64,000 nucleotides of DNA, taken from contig NZ_MJLT01000006.1 of NCBI RefSeq assembly GCF_001766675.1, positions 1-64,000 of the forward strand. The letters run 5' to 3'. A model generated the notes under the pieces. It was not told the origin of the DNA, did no database searches, and was given only the letters and a program-made list of their open reading frames with translations. Source of the stretch: Arthrobacter sp. SW1. GTDB taxonomy: Bacteria > Actinomycetota > Actinomycetes > Actinomycetales > Micrococcaceae. Positions within the stretch are counted from its first letter, which is position 1. Each line of letters begins with the position of its first letter. Position numbers and translations under genes: made by a program. Shown here in pieces: positions 17,865 to 26,416 of the stretch.

Positions 17865-17890
17865 GGAACATTTCGGTGGCGCCAGCAGTT
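17865..17890 (+). promoter_or_regulatory. SigR/SigH-type promoter upstream of sigA (candidate)
   Basis: GGAAC (17865-17869), an 18-nt spacer and GTT (17888-17890) match the ECF SigR/SigH pattern GGAAY-N18/19-GTT. It lies 116 nt before the sigA start. In Streptomyces coelicolor one hrdB promoter is SigR-dependent, which makes the match plausible. Confidence 0.5.
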
Positions 17891-18005
17891 TTACCTAGTG
17901 ACTCTGCAGGCGCTGATCGCACTTGATGTTGATCGCGGACTTGACAGGGTCATAGTGGTGTTGCCCCCATGGTGATTCCACAGACCGCCGCTAGAAAGGT
18001 TTTCT

Positions 18006-19283
<1,278 letters not shown>

Positions 19284-19314
19284 GATCTCCGTGGACCGGG
19301 ACTCCCGGACCACC

Positions 19315-19354
19315 ACGCCGCCCGGCGGATGCTACGGCACCGGCCGGGCGGCGT
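19315..19354 (+). terminator. Terminator of sigA
   Basis: A 12-bp perfect stem (19315-19326 with 19343-19354) and a 16-nt loop lie 31 nt after the sigA stop, ending in CGTTTA. Confidence 0.65.
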
Positions 19355-19409
19355 CGTTTAAGTCCGCGCCTCTGTCATCGAGTCCGGCAAGGCAAGGAAA
19401 CAGCAACGA

Positions 19410-19457
19410 AAAAGCGGGCGTGGCCCCTCCGCGAAGGAGGAGCCACGCCCGCCTTTT
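19410..19457. terminator. Bidirectional terminator between sigA and the DUF7455 gene
   Basis: A long stem of about 20 bp with one bulge (arms at 19410-19430 and 19436-19457) ends in four T on the plus strand and five T on the minus strand, so it can stop transcription both ways. Confidence 0.8.
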
Positions 19458-19492
19458 CGAGCGGTGTATCCGTGGCTTGGGTGTCCCGCGGC

Positions 19493-19714
19493 CTACTCGG
19501 CCGGAACGGCTGCCTTCTCGTGCAGCCGGGACGTTTCGTCGTGCCATTCAGAGGTCTGGGGACGGAGAGTGGCTTCCACTGCACGGGCGTGGTGCCCGCA
19601 GAAGAGCAGCTCGCCGCCGGAGGTCTCGAGTACAACGCGGACGTACGCCTGGGCTCCGCAACGATCGCACCGGTCAGCAGCAGTGAGTGTGCGGTCTGCA
19701 ACAGCTGTTGTCAT
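19493..19714 (-). CDS. DUF7455 small zinc-ribbon-like protein
   Basis: A 73-aa actinobacterial protein. It carries CDRC near residue 16 and CGHH near residue 39, a C-x2-C ... C-x2-H arrangement that could bind one zinc. The start ATG at 19714 is decided by a full AAGGAGG 6 nt upstream. The function is unknown. It is small, charged and next to sigA, so a role at RNA polymerase or nucleic acid is conceivable but unproven. It is divergent from parE and ends against a shared bidirectional terminator with sigA. Confidence 0.85.
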   Translation of the reverse strand: MTTAVADRTLTAADRCDRCGAQAYVRVVLETSGGELLFCGHHARAVEATLRPQTSEWHDETSRLHEKAAVPAE

Positions 19715-19934
19715 GGTCGGCCTCCTTGATAGTTCTGTAGATCCATATAAGCAGCAAGAACGGCCAAAACCCGGCAAGGAAGGGTCACGTTCGCTGTGCG
19801 CGTATCACATGTGCGTAACACCACCGGTGAGGCCGGGGCTCCCGGGTGTGGCAAAACGGACTGCGGGCGCGTGTGCGGATAGCCTAGGAAGAGCCAGTTT
19901 TCCCCTGTCATATCCCCGAAGGAGCGCTCCGCCC

Positions 19935-22043
19935 GTGGCCCCGAGCTCTGAATACAACGCCCGGCATCTCTCGGTCCTGGAAGGACTCGAAGCGGTCCGC
20001 AAGCGCCCGGGCATGTACATCGGCTCAACGGACTCCCGCGGCCTCATGCACTGCCTCTGGGAAATCATCGACAACTCGGTCGATGAAGCCCTCGCCGGCT
20101 TCGGCCACGACATCAAGATCATCCTGCACGCGGACAACTCCGTGGAAATCCACGACGACGGCCGCGGCATCCCGGTGGACGTGGAGCCGAAGACAGGGCT
20201 CACCGGCGTCGAGGTCGTGTTCACCAAGCTGCACGCCGGCGGCAAGTTCGGCGGCGGCTCCTACACGGCGTCCGGCGGCCTGCACGGCGTGGGCGCCTCC
20301 GTGGTCAATGCCTTGTCCAGCCGCCTCGACGTCCAGGTGGACCGCGGCAGCAAGACCTACCAGATGTCCTTCCGCCGCGGCGAGCCCGGCCGCTTCAAGG
20401 ACACCGGCTCCAAGCTGAGCCCCACCGCACCTTTCGAACCGTTCATCGAAAACTCGGTGCTCGACGTCGTCGGCAAGGCAAAGCGTGGAGTCACCGGAAC
20501 GCGCATCCGCTATTGGGCGGACCGCCAGATCTTCACCCCGGACGCGAAGTTCTCCTACGAGGAACTCGCCGCCCGCGCACGGCAGACCTCCTTCCTCGTC
20601 CCCGGCCTGAAGCTGACCGTGCGCGACGAGCGCCGCCTGGCCGGCACTCCCGGCGAGGAAGGCCCGCACGAGGAAGTCTTCCACCACGACGGCGGCATCT
20701 CTGAGTTCGTGGACTTCCTGGCCGCGGACACGCCCGTCACGGACATCTGGCGCCTGCACGGAGCGGGGAAGTTCAAGGAAACCGTTCCGGTCCTGGACGA
20801 GAACGGCCACAGCACCATCGCCGACGTCGAACGAGACTGCGAGGTGGACATCGCCCTGCGCTGGGGCATCGGCTACGACACCACGGTGCGCAGCTTCGTG
20901 AACATCATTTCCACCCCCAAGGGAGGCACCCACCAGGCCGGCTTCGAACAGGCCCTCCTGAAGACATTCCGCAAGGCCGTGGAAACGAACGCCCGGAAGC
21001 TCAAGGCCGGCAACGACAAGATCGAAAAGGACGACGTCATGGCCGGCCTCACGGCCGTACTGACGGTGCGGCTGGCGGAGCCGCAGTTCGAGGGCCAGAC
21101 GAAGGAAATCCTGGGTACCTCGGCCGTGCGGGCGATCGTGGCCAAGGTGGTGGAGCAGGAGATCGGCGCCCGGTTGAACTCCAGCAACCGCAACGACAAA
21201 GCCCAGTCCATGCTGCTGCTGGAAAAGATCGTCAGCGAGATGAAGTCGCGCATCTCCGCGCGCGTACACAAGGAAACGCAGCGGCGGAAGAACGCCCTGG
21301 AAACCTCCTCGATGCCCACCAAGCTCGCAGACTGCCGCACGGACGACGTCGAACGTTCCGAACTGTTCATCGTGGAAGGCGACTCAGCCCTTGGTACCGC
21401 CAAGCTGGCGCGCTCCTCCGATTTCCAGGCGCTGCTGCCCATCCGCGGCAAGATCCTGAACGTGCAGAAGGCCTCCGTGGGGGACATGCTCTCCAACGCC
21501 GAATGCGCCGCACTCATCCAGGTGGTCGGCGCCGGCTCCGGCCGCAGCTTCGACCTGGAAGCGGCCCGCTACGGCAAGGTGATCCTGATGACCGATGCCG
21601 ACGTCGACGGCGCGCACATCCGCACCCTGCTGCTGACCCTGTTCTTCCGGTACATGCGGCCCATGGTCGAAGCCGGCCGCGTCTTCGCCGCCGTGCCGCC
21701 GCTGCACCGCGTGGAGGTCATCAACCCCGGCCAGAAGGCCAACGAGATGATCTACACCTACTCCGAAGCCGAACTGCACGCACTGCTGGCGAAGCTCGCC
21801 AAGGAGGGCAAGCGCTACAAGGAACCGATCCAGCGGTACAAGGGCCTGGGCGAAATGGACGCGCAGCAGCTGGCCGAAACCACCATGGACCCGCGGCACC
21901 GCACGCTCCGCAAGGTGGGAATCGAGCACCTGGAGCAGGCCGAGCACGTCTTCGACCTGTTGATGGGTTCGGATGTAGCCCCGCGCAAGGAATTCATCAT
22001 CGACGGCGCCGCCCGCCTGGACCGCGAACGCATCGACGCCTGA
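19935..22043 (+). CDS. parE: DNA topoisomerase IV subunit B
   Basis: A 702-aa type IIA topoisomerase ATPase subunit that relaxes and decatenates DNA with ParC. The GHKL ATPase motifs are EIIDNSVDEALAG, DDGRGIPVDV and GGLHGVGASVVNAL. The Toprim domain carries VEGDSALG and the metal-binding MTDADVDGAHI, with PIRGKILNVQKAS at the quinolone-pocket segment. It is called ParE and not GyrB because gyrB normally sits with gyrA near dnaA, while a second pair near sigA/hrdB is the actinobacterial topo IV. The GTG start has AAGGAG 10 nt upstream. The partner parC lies at 32931-35465 on the other strand. Confidence 0.88.
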   Translation: MAPSSEYNARHLSVLEGLEAVRKRPGMYIGSTDSRGLMHCLWEIIDNSVDEALAGFGHDIKIILHADNSVEIHDDGRGIPVDVEPKTGLTGVEVVFTKLHAGGKFGGGSYTASGGLHGVGASVVNALSSRLDVQVDRGSKTYQMSFRRGEPGRFKDTGSKLSPTAPFEPFIENSVLDVVGKAKRGVTGTRIRYWADRQIFTPDAKFSYEELAARARQTSFLVPGLKLTVRDERRLAGTPGEEGPHEEVFHHDGGISEFVDFLAADTPVTDIWRLHGAGKFKETVPVLDENGHSTIADVERDCEVDIALRWGIGYDTTVRSFVNIISTPKGGTHQAGFEQALLKTFRKAVETNARKLKAGNDKIEKDDVMAGLTAVLTVRLAEPQFEGQTKEILGTSAVRAIVAKVVEQEIGARLNSSNRNDKAQSMLLLEKIVSEMKSRISARVHKETQRRKNALETSSMPTKLADCRTDDVERSELFIVEGDSALGTAKLARSSDFQALLPIRGKILNVQKASVGDMLSNAECAALIQVVGAGSGRSFDLEAARYGKVILMTDADVDGAHIRTLLLTLFFRYMRPMVEAGRVFAAVPPLHRVEVINPGQKANEMIYTYSEAELHALLAKLAKEGKRYKEPIQRYKGLGEMDAQQLAETTMDPRHRTLRKVGIEHLEQAEHVFDLLMGSDVAPRKEFIIDGAARLDRERIDA

Positions 22044-22070
22044 GCCGCCGGGTGCTCCCGGCGGCCCGGT

Positions 22071-23051
22071 TCAGCCCAACAGGCCCGGGACGATCAGCAG
22101 CGCGGTAGGCACTGCCAGCAGCAGGGCCGACGCCGTCAGCACCATGGCGCGGTAGGCGGGCTTGAGCGGCGGCTCGGGGGAGAGCAGGCGGCTGACGCGT
22201 GACGCCGTCGTCCGCGGTGAATCGGCGCCGCCTGTCGCGCTGAGGCTGCCGTCCCCGGGACCGTTCGTGTCGGCGGGCCCTGAGGCAGTGGCGGACGGCG
22301 CCTGACCGCCGGCCACGAGTGCGATGGCGCGGATGAGTGTCGACTTGCTTTCGCTGCGGAGCGCGACGTCGTCGGCCAGCATTTCGATCAGGGAGTTCAC
22401 CGCAAGCTGGGCGTAGCGTGTGGTGGGGAACCAGGGGAGCGCCTGGCGCCAGGCTGCGAACGCCCACAGCAGCAGGTCATGGCGCTGGCTCAGGTGGGCG
22501 TTCTCGTGGATCAGCACGGCCCGCAGTTCGTCCGGTTCCAGCCGCGCCATGAGGCCGTCGGAGAGCACGGTCACCGAGCGGGCGCCGCCGGGCAGGCAGT
22601 ACGCCACGGGGGAGTCGTGGTTGATGACCACCGTGCCTGCGCGCTCGGACGACGGCGAAGCAAGAAGGGCGAGCAGTTCGCGGTGCCGGTGTCGCTGCCG
22701 CTCGATCTTGACGTAGGTCAGCAACAGGGTGAAAACCAGATGGGCGCTCAGCAGTGCAGCGGCAGACAGGGCGAAGAGGTGCCAGAAGCCCAGGGCCGTG
22801 GTGGGTTCGTTGCGGAAGACCATGCCGGCCAGGGCGCGCAGGCCGGCGATGAGGTTGTCGCCGATGGGTTCGAGCCCGTAGACGAGCATGGCGCCGATCA
22901 TCGAGAGGCCACCGGCGAGGGCGATGGCCTGCCAGAGGACCATCGCGGTGAAGGGGGCACGCGCCGGCCACGCGGCGCGGGAGAGAAGAACGGGTACCGG
23001 CCACGCCAGCACCAAAGCAAGGACCGCCAGAAAGTATGAGGTCCAGAACAT
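22071..23051 (-). CDS. M56-family membrane metallopeptidase (BlaR1-like, no sensor domain)
   Basis: A 326-aa integral membrane peptidase with three helices at residues 3-22, 35-60 and 90-113, a cytoplasmic loop holding the zinc motif HENAH (His182, Glu183, His186), and a last helix at the C-terminus. In the BlaR1/MecR1 family the peptidase cleaves or inactivates a BlaI repressor after a signal. Here the extracellular penicillin-sensor domain is missing, so beta-lactams are probably not the signal. It starts 5 nt after the blaI stop, clearly one operon. Its likely job is to relieve BlaI repression at the nearby dyads. Confidence 0.9.
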   Translation of the reverse strand: MFWTSYFLAVLALVLAWPVPVLLSRAAWPARAPFTAMVLWQAIALAGGLSMIGAMLVYGLEPIGDNLIAGLRALAGMVFRNEPTTALGFWHLFALSAAALLSAHLVFTLLLTYVKIERQRHRHRELLALLASPSSERAGTVVINHDSPVAYCLPGGARSVTVLSDGLMARLEPDELRAVLIHENAHLSQRHDLLLWAFAAWRQALPWFPTTRYAQLAVNSLIEMLADDVALRSESKSTLIRAIALVAGGQAPSATASGPADTNGPGDGSLSATGGADSPRTTASRVSRLLSPEPPLKPAYRAMVLTASALLLAVPTALLIVPGLLG

Positions 23052-23056
23052 GGGGT

Positions 23057-23443
23057 TTAGTGGCCGCCGAGCAGTTTGCGCAGCGTTGCGGCTTCACTTT
23101 CGCTCACGGATCCGATGAACCGTGCCAGCACGGCTTCGCGGTCCGGTGCGGAGCCGAGGACCTCATGCATGAGTTCCGCGGTGTGGTCTTCCCTGCTGGA
23201 AACGGCCTGGTAGCGGTGCGGGCGGGTGCCGCGTTCGCGTTCCACGAGCCCCTTCTTTTCCAGGCGGGACAGCACGGTCAGGACGGTGGTGACTGCGAGG
23301 TCCTTGCCCTGGTGGCCGGCGCTGCCGCCCTCGGCCTCGGAATCCTGCGCGAGGAGATCGCGGAGCGTGTTGGCGGTTGCCGCCTCCTGGCTTGCCCAGA
23401 GCAGATCCATGACTGCCCGTTCCAGTTCGCCAAGACTTGCCAT
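23057..23443 (-). CDS. blaI: BlaI/MecI/CopY-family transcriptional repressor
   Basis: A 128-aa winged-helix repressor. The N-terminal half (MASLGELERAVMDLLWA through VTTVLTVLSRLEKKGLVERE) is the DNA-binding domain typical of BlaI. The C-terminal helices dimerise and contain the region normally cut by the M56 peptidase. The start ATG at 23443 gives the normal family length; the much longer open frame upstream is antisense to cydAB and not coding. A TAGATT -10 (23518-23523) places the -35 on a dyad at 23542, implying autoregulation. No beta-lactamase is nearby, and the divergent target appears to be cydA. Confidence 0.92.
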   Translation of the reverse strand: MASLGELERAVMDLLWASQEAATANTLRDLLAQDSEAEGGSAGHQGKDLAVTTVLTVLSRLEKKGLVERERGTRPHRYQAVSSREDHTAELMHEVLGSAPDREAVLARFIGSVSESEAATLRKLLGGH

Positions 23444-23541
23444 CAAAACATCCCTGCTTTCCGCATCCCGGCGGCATTCCTGCCGCGTCGGGCGCGATGA
23501 TCCAACATTCCGTATCAAATCTAGCGCTTTTCGCCCGGCGT

Positions 23542-23558
23542 TTCTACGTGAAGTAGAA
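23542..23558. promoter_or_regulatory. BlaI-type operator dyad 1 (blaI promoter)
   Basis: TTCTAC-GTGAA-GTAGAA. On the minus strand it covers the -35 position of a promoter with a TAGATT -10 at 23518-23523 and a 17-bp spacer, as expected for autorepression of blaI. Confidence 0.75.
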
Positions 23559-23629
23559 CATGCGGCGTGGCGGACCCTTGCGGGGCCCGCAGGCCGCTGG
23601 AAAAGTGGTGCACACAAGCGGCCGACTTG

Positions 23630-23646
23630 TTCTACACTTTGTAGAA
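23630..23646. promoter_or_regulatory. BlaI-type operator dyad 2 (cydA side)
   Basis: TTCTAC-ACTTT-GTAGAA, 65 nt before the cydA start. It shares both six-base arms and the 5-nt spacing with dyads 1 and 3. Confidence 0.75.
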
Positions 23647-23653
23647 GAAAGTT

Positions 23654-23670
23654 TTCTACGAATTGTAGAA
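23654..23670. promoter_or_regulatory. BlaI-type operator dyad 3 (cydA side)
   Basis: TTCTAC-GAATT-GTAGAA. Its centre is 24 nt from that of dyad 2, so two dimers could bind on nearby helical faces. It ends 40 nt before the cydA ATG. Confidence 0.75.
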
Positions 23671-23710
23671 GAAGCAGGCCGCTCTGCGGGCAGCCGGACA
23701 AAGGACAGCC

Positions 23711-25309
23711 ATGGACGCTTTGGAAATCGCACGCTGGCAATTCGGAATCACCACCGTCTACCACTTCATGATGGTGCCGCTGACGATCGGGTTGGGGCTC
23801 GTCGTCGCCATCATCCAGACCCTCTGGTACCGCACAGGCAAGCCCGAATACCTGCGCATGACCAAGTTCTGGGGCAAGCTCTTCCTCATCAACTTCATCA
23901 TGGGCGTAGCCACCGGCATCGTGCAGGAGTTCCAGTTCGGCATGGCCTGGAGCGAGTACAGCCGCTTTGTCGGGGATGTCTTCGGCGCCCCGCTGGCCCT
24001 CGAGGCCCTCCTGGCCTTCTTCGTGGAGTCCACCTTCCTGGGCCTGTGGATCTTCGGCTGGAAGCAGCTCAAGCGCGGAGTGCACCTGGCGTGCCTGTGG
24101 ATTGCCGTGATCGGCTCCCTGTTCTCCGCCTACTTCATCATCGTGGCCAACTCCTGGATGCAGCACCCGGTGGGCGTGGAGATGATCGACGGCCGCCCCG
24201 TGATGACCGATGCCTGGGCCGTCTTCACCAACAACACCGCACTCGTCGCCGTGCCGCACACGCTCTTCGGCGCGCTCGGGGTGGCCGGCGCCTTCCTGCT
24301 GGGCATCGCCTGGTACCACCTGTGGCGGCGCCGCCACGACGGCATCGACACCGTCGGCGCGGACGGCCGCATCATCCCGGGCGAGGCTCCCGCCGTCCCG
24401 GGCCGGGACAAAGCCGACTACACCGTATGGATGCGTTCGCTGCGGATCGGCGCCGTCGTCGCGATGATCTCCTTTGGTGGCACCGCACTGACCGGTGACC
24501 TCCAGGGCAAGCTGATGTTCGAACAGCAGCCCATGAAGATGGCCGCCGCCGAGGCCGCCTGCCACGACGGCACCGGCTTCTCCGTGCTGAGCGTTGGCAA
24601 CCTGGGCGGCAAGAACTGCGATGACATCGTGGCGGTGATCGAGGTCCCCGGCATCCTGTCCTACTTGGCCAAGGGCGACTTCATTACCGAGGTCAAGGGC
24701 GTGAACAGCCTGCTGTCCGAATACCAGGAGAAGTACGGCACGCACCTGCCGGACAACCCGCTGTACGGCGACCGTGCCGGCAAGGAAATCCAGTACGTTC
24801 CGGTCATGGAAGTCACCTACTGGGGCTTCCGCATGATGATCGGCTTCGGCGGAATCGCCGCCTTCGCGGCGCTGCTGGCGCTCTGGGTGACCCGCAAGGG
24901 CGTGCTGCCGCAGTCCCGTTGGCTCATGCGCCTGGCCGTCTTCGGCATCCTCGCTCCCTTCGGCGCGAACTCCGCGGGCTGGATCTTCACCGAGATGGGC
25001 CGCCAGCCCTTCGTAGTGGCCCCCAACCCGGACCCGTCCGGCATCGACCAGGTGTTCATGTTCACCGCTGCGGCCGTCTCCCCGGGTGTTTCCGCAGCCG
25101 AGCTCCTCACCTCGCTGGTCGTCCTCACCGCGATCTATGCCGTACTGCTGGTGGTCGAGGTTCGCCTCCTGGTCAAGTATGTGCGCGGCGGCGTGGCCTC
25201 CGCCATGCCGGAACTCGCCCACGCCGCGAAGGACAGCAGGAGCAAGGACGACGGCGGCACGCCTCCGTCCGCGGGCAGCGGCGACGACGTCCTGGCCTTC
25301 GCCTACTAG
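23711..25309 (+). CDS. cydA: Cytochrome bd ubiquinol oxidase subunit I
   Basis: The main heme-carrying subunit of the bd-type quinol oxidase in the plasma membrane, which reduces O2 with high affinity. It is 532 aa with about nine helices. The heme ligands are His18 (VYHFMMVP, heme b595), His183 (VPHTLFG, heme b558) and Met366 (PVMEVTYWG). GRQPF sits in the short Q loop, so it is a short-Q-loop (CydAB-S) type. AAAGGA lies 5 nt before the ATG. It is first in cydA-cydB-cydDC, with gaps of 21 and 3 nt. Two TTCTAC-N5-GTAGAA dyads precede it, indicating repression by the divergent BlaI. Confidence 0.97.
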   Translation: MDALEIARWQFGITTVYHFMMVPLTIGLGLVVAIIQTLWYRTGKPEYLRMTKFWGKLFLINFIMGVATGIVQEFQFGMAWSEYSRFVGDVFGAPLALEALLAFFVESTFLGLWIFGWKQLKRGVHLACLWIAVIGSLFSAYFIIVANSWMQHPVGVEMIDGRPVMTDAWAVFTNNTALVAVPHTLFGALGVAGAFLLGIAWYHLWRRRHDGIDTVGADGRIIPGEAPAVPGRDKADYTVWMRSLRIGAVVAMISFGGTALTGDLQGKLMFEQQPMKMAAAEAACHDGTGFSVLSVGNLGGKNCDDIVAVIEVPGILSYLAKGDFITEVKGVNSLLSEYQEKYGTHLPDNPLYGDRAGKEIQYVPVMEVTYWGFRMMIGFGGIAAFAALLALWVTRKGVLPQSRWLMRLAVFGILAPFGANSAGWIFTEMGRQPFVVAPNPDPSGIDQVFMFTAAAVSPGVSAAELLTSLVVLTAIYAVLLVVEVRLLVKYVRGGVASAMPELAHAAKDSRSKDDGGTPPSAGSGDDVLAFAY

Positions 25310-25330
25310 GAACTGCAGAGGAAAACGGAC

Positions 25331-26413
25331 ATGGAAACCTTGCCCACCATCTGGTTCATCGCGATCGCCGTCCTCTGGACCGGCTACCTTTTCCTGGAAG
25401 GCTTCGACCTCGGCGTCGGCATGCTCATGAAGCTCTTCGCCCGCAACGACACCGAGCGCCGGGTGCTGCTGAACACCATCGGCCCGGTCTGGGACGGTAA
25501 CGAGGTGTGGCTGCTCACCGCCGCCGGCGCCACGTTCGCGGCCTTCCCGCTCTGGTACGCCTCGCTCTTCTCCGCCCTGTACCTGCCGTTGCTGCTGGTG
25601 CTGGTGGCCCTGATCTTCCGGGCCGTGGCCTTCGAATACCGCGGCAAGGTGGATTCGGAACGCTGGCGGACCCGCTGGGACTGGGCCATCGCGCTCGGCT
25701 CTTTCTTCGCCGCCTTCGGCGTCGGTGCGGCCCTGGCATTGACCACCACCGGCTTGCCGCTGGACGCCAACGGTGACCGCGACGGCGGCCCCTTCGCCTG
25801 GTTCAACGGCTACGCGGTGCTGGGCGGATTCGCCGTCGTCCTGTTCGCCCTGGTGCACGCGCTCGCCTTCCTGGCACTGAAGAGCGACGGCGAGGTGCGG
25901 CACCGGGCCCGGCGCGCCTTCGTCCGCTGGGTGCCGTTCGCGGTGCTGCCGATGCTTGCCTGGTCCGTTGCCGTGCAACTGCAGGCCGGCAAGCCGTGGA
26001 CCTGGGCGCTTGCCGCCGTTGCTGTCCTGGCCGCCGCGGCTGCGTGGCGCCTGGCATCGATCGGCGGGGAAGGCCGGCCGTTCATGGCGCTCGCGGTATT
26101 CATCGCGGCGTCGGCCGCCTCGATCTTCGGTGCGGCCTACCCCGTGGTCCTGCCGTCCACGATCGACCCGGCCTTCAACCTGACCGTGGCGAATGCGTCC
26201 TCTTCGGACTACACCCTGGGCCTGATGAGCATCGTGGCCGCCTTCGGCCTGCCGTTGGTGATCGCCTACCAGGCGTGGACCTACTGGGTGTTCCGCCGCC
26301 GGGTCAGCGTGGACCACATTCCCGCCGCCCACGGCTTCCTCCCTGCCATCGCGTCGAAGGTGCTTGCCGGGGGAGCCGGCGACGGCGCAGCCCACGGGAA
26401 GGCCGGACACTAA
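25331..26413 (+). CDS. cydB: Cytochrome bd ubiquinol oxidase subunit II
   Basis: The partner subunit of CydA, 360 aa with eight to nine helices. It opens with the family signature IWFIAIAVLWTGYLFLEGFD, followed by the conserved DGNEVWLLTAAGATFAAFP stretch. GAGGAAAA lies upstream of the ATG. Members of this subunit family stabilise the oxidase and bind no heme, or at most one. The Arg-rich loops and an Ala/Gly C-terminal tail are unremarkable. The next gene follows after 3 nt, so the three are one transcript. Confidence 0.96.
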   Translation: METLPTIWFIAIAVLWTGYLFLEGFDLGVGMLMKLFARNDTERRVLLNTIGPVWDGNEVWLLTAAGATFAAFPLWYASLFSALYLPLLLVLVALIFRAVAFEYRGKVDSERWRTRWDWAIALGSFFAAFGVGAALALTTTGLPLDANGDRDGGPFAWFNGYAVLGGFAVVLFALVHALAFLALKSDGEVRHRARRAFVRWVPFAVLPMLAWSVAVQLQAGKPWTWALAAVAVLAAAAAWRLASIGGEGRPFMALAVFIAASAASIFGAAYPVVLPSTIDPAFNLTVANASSSDYTLGLMSIVAAFGLPLVIAYQAWTYWVFRRRVSVDHIPAAHGFLPAIASKVLAGGAGDGAAHGKAGH

Positions 26414-26416
26414 AGC

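Noticed and set aside
23446..26410. Very long open frame on the minus strand across cydA and cydB, in frame with blaI
   Set aside because: It is antisense to two clearly identified genes, has a composition typical of a high-GC shadow frame, and adds nothing to BlaI, whose normal N-terminus is at 23443.
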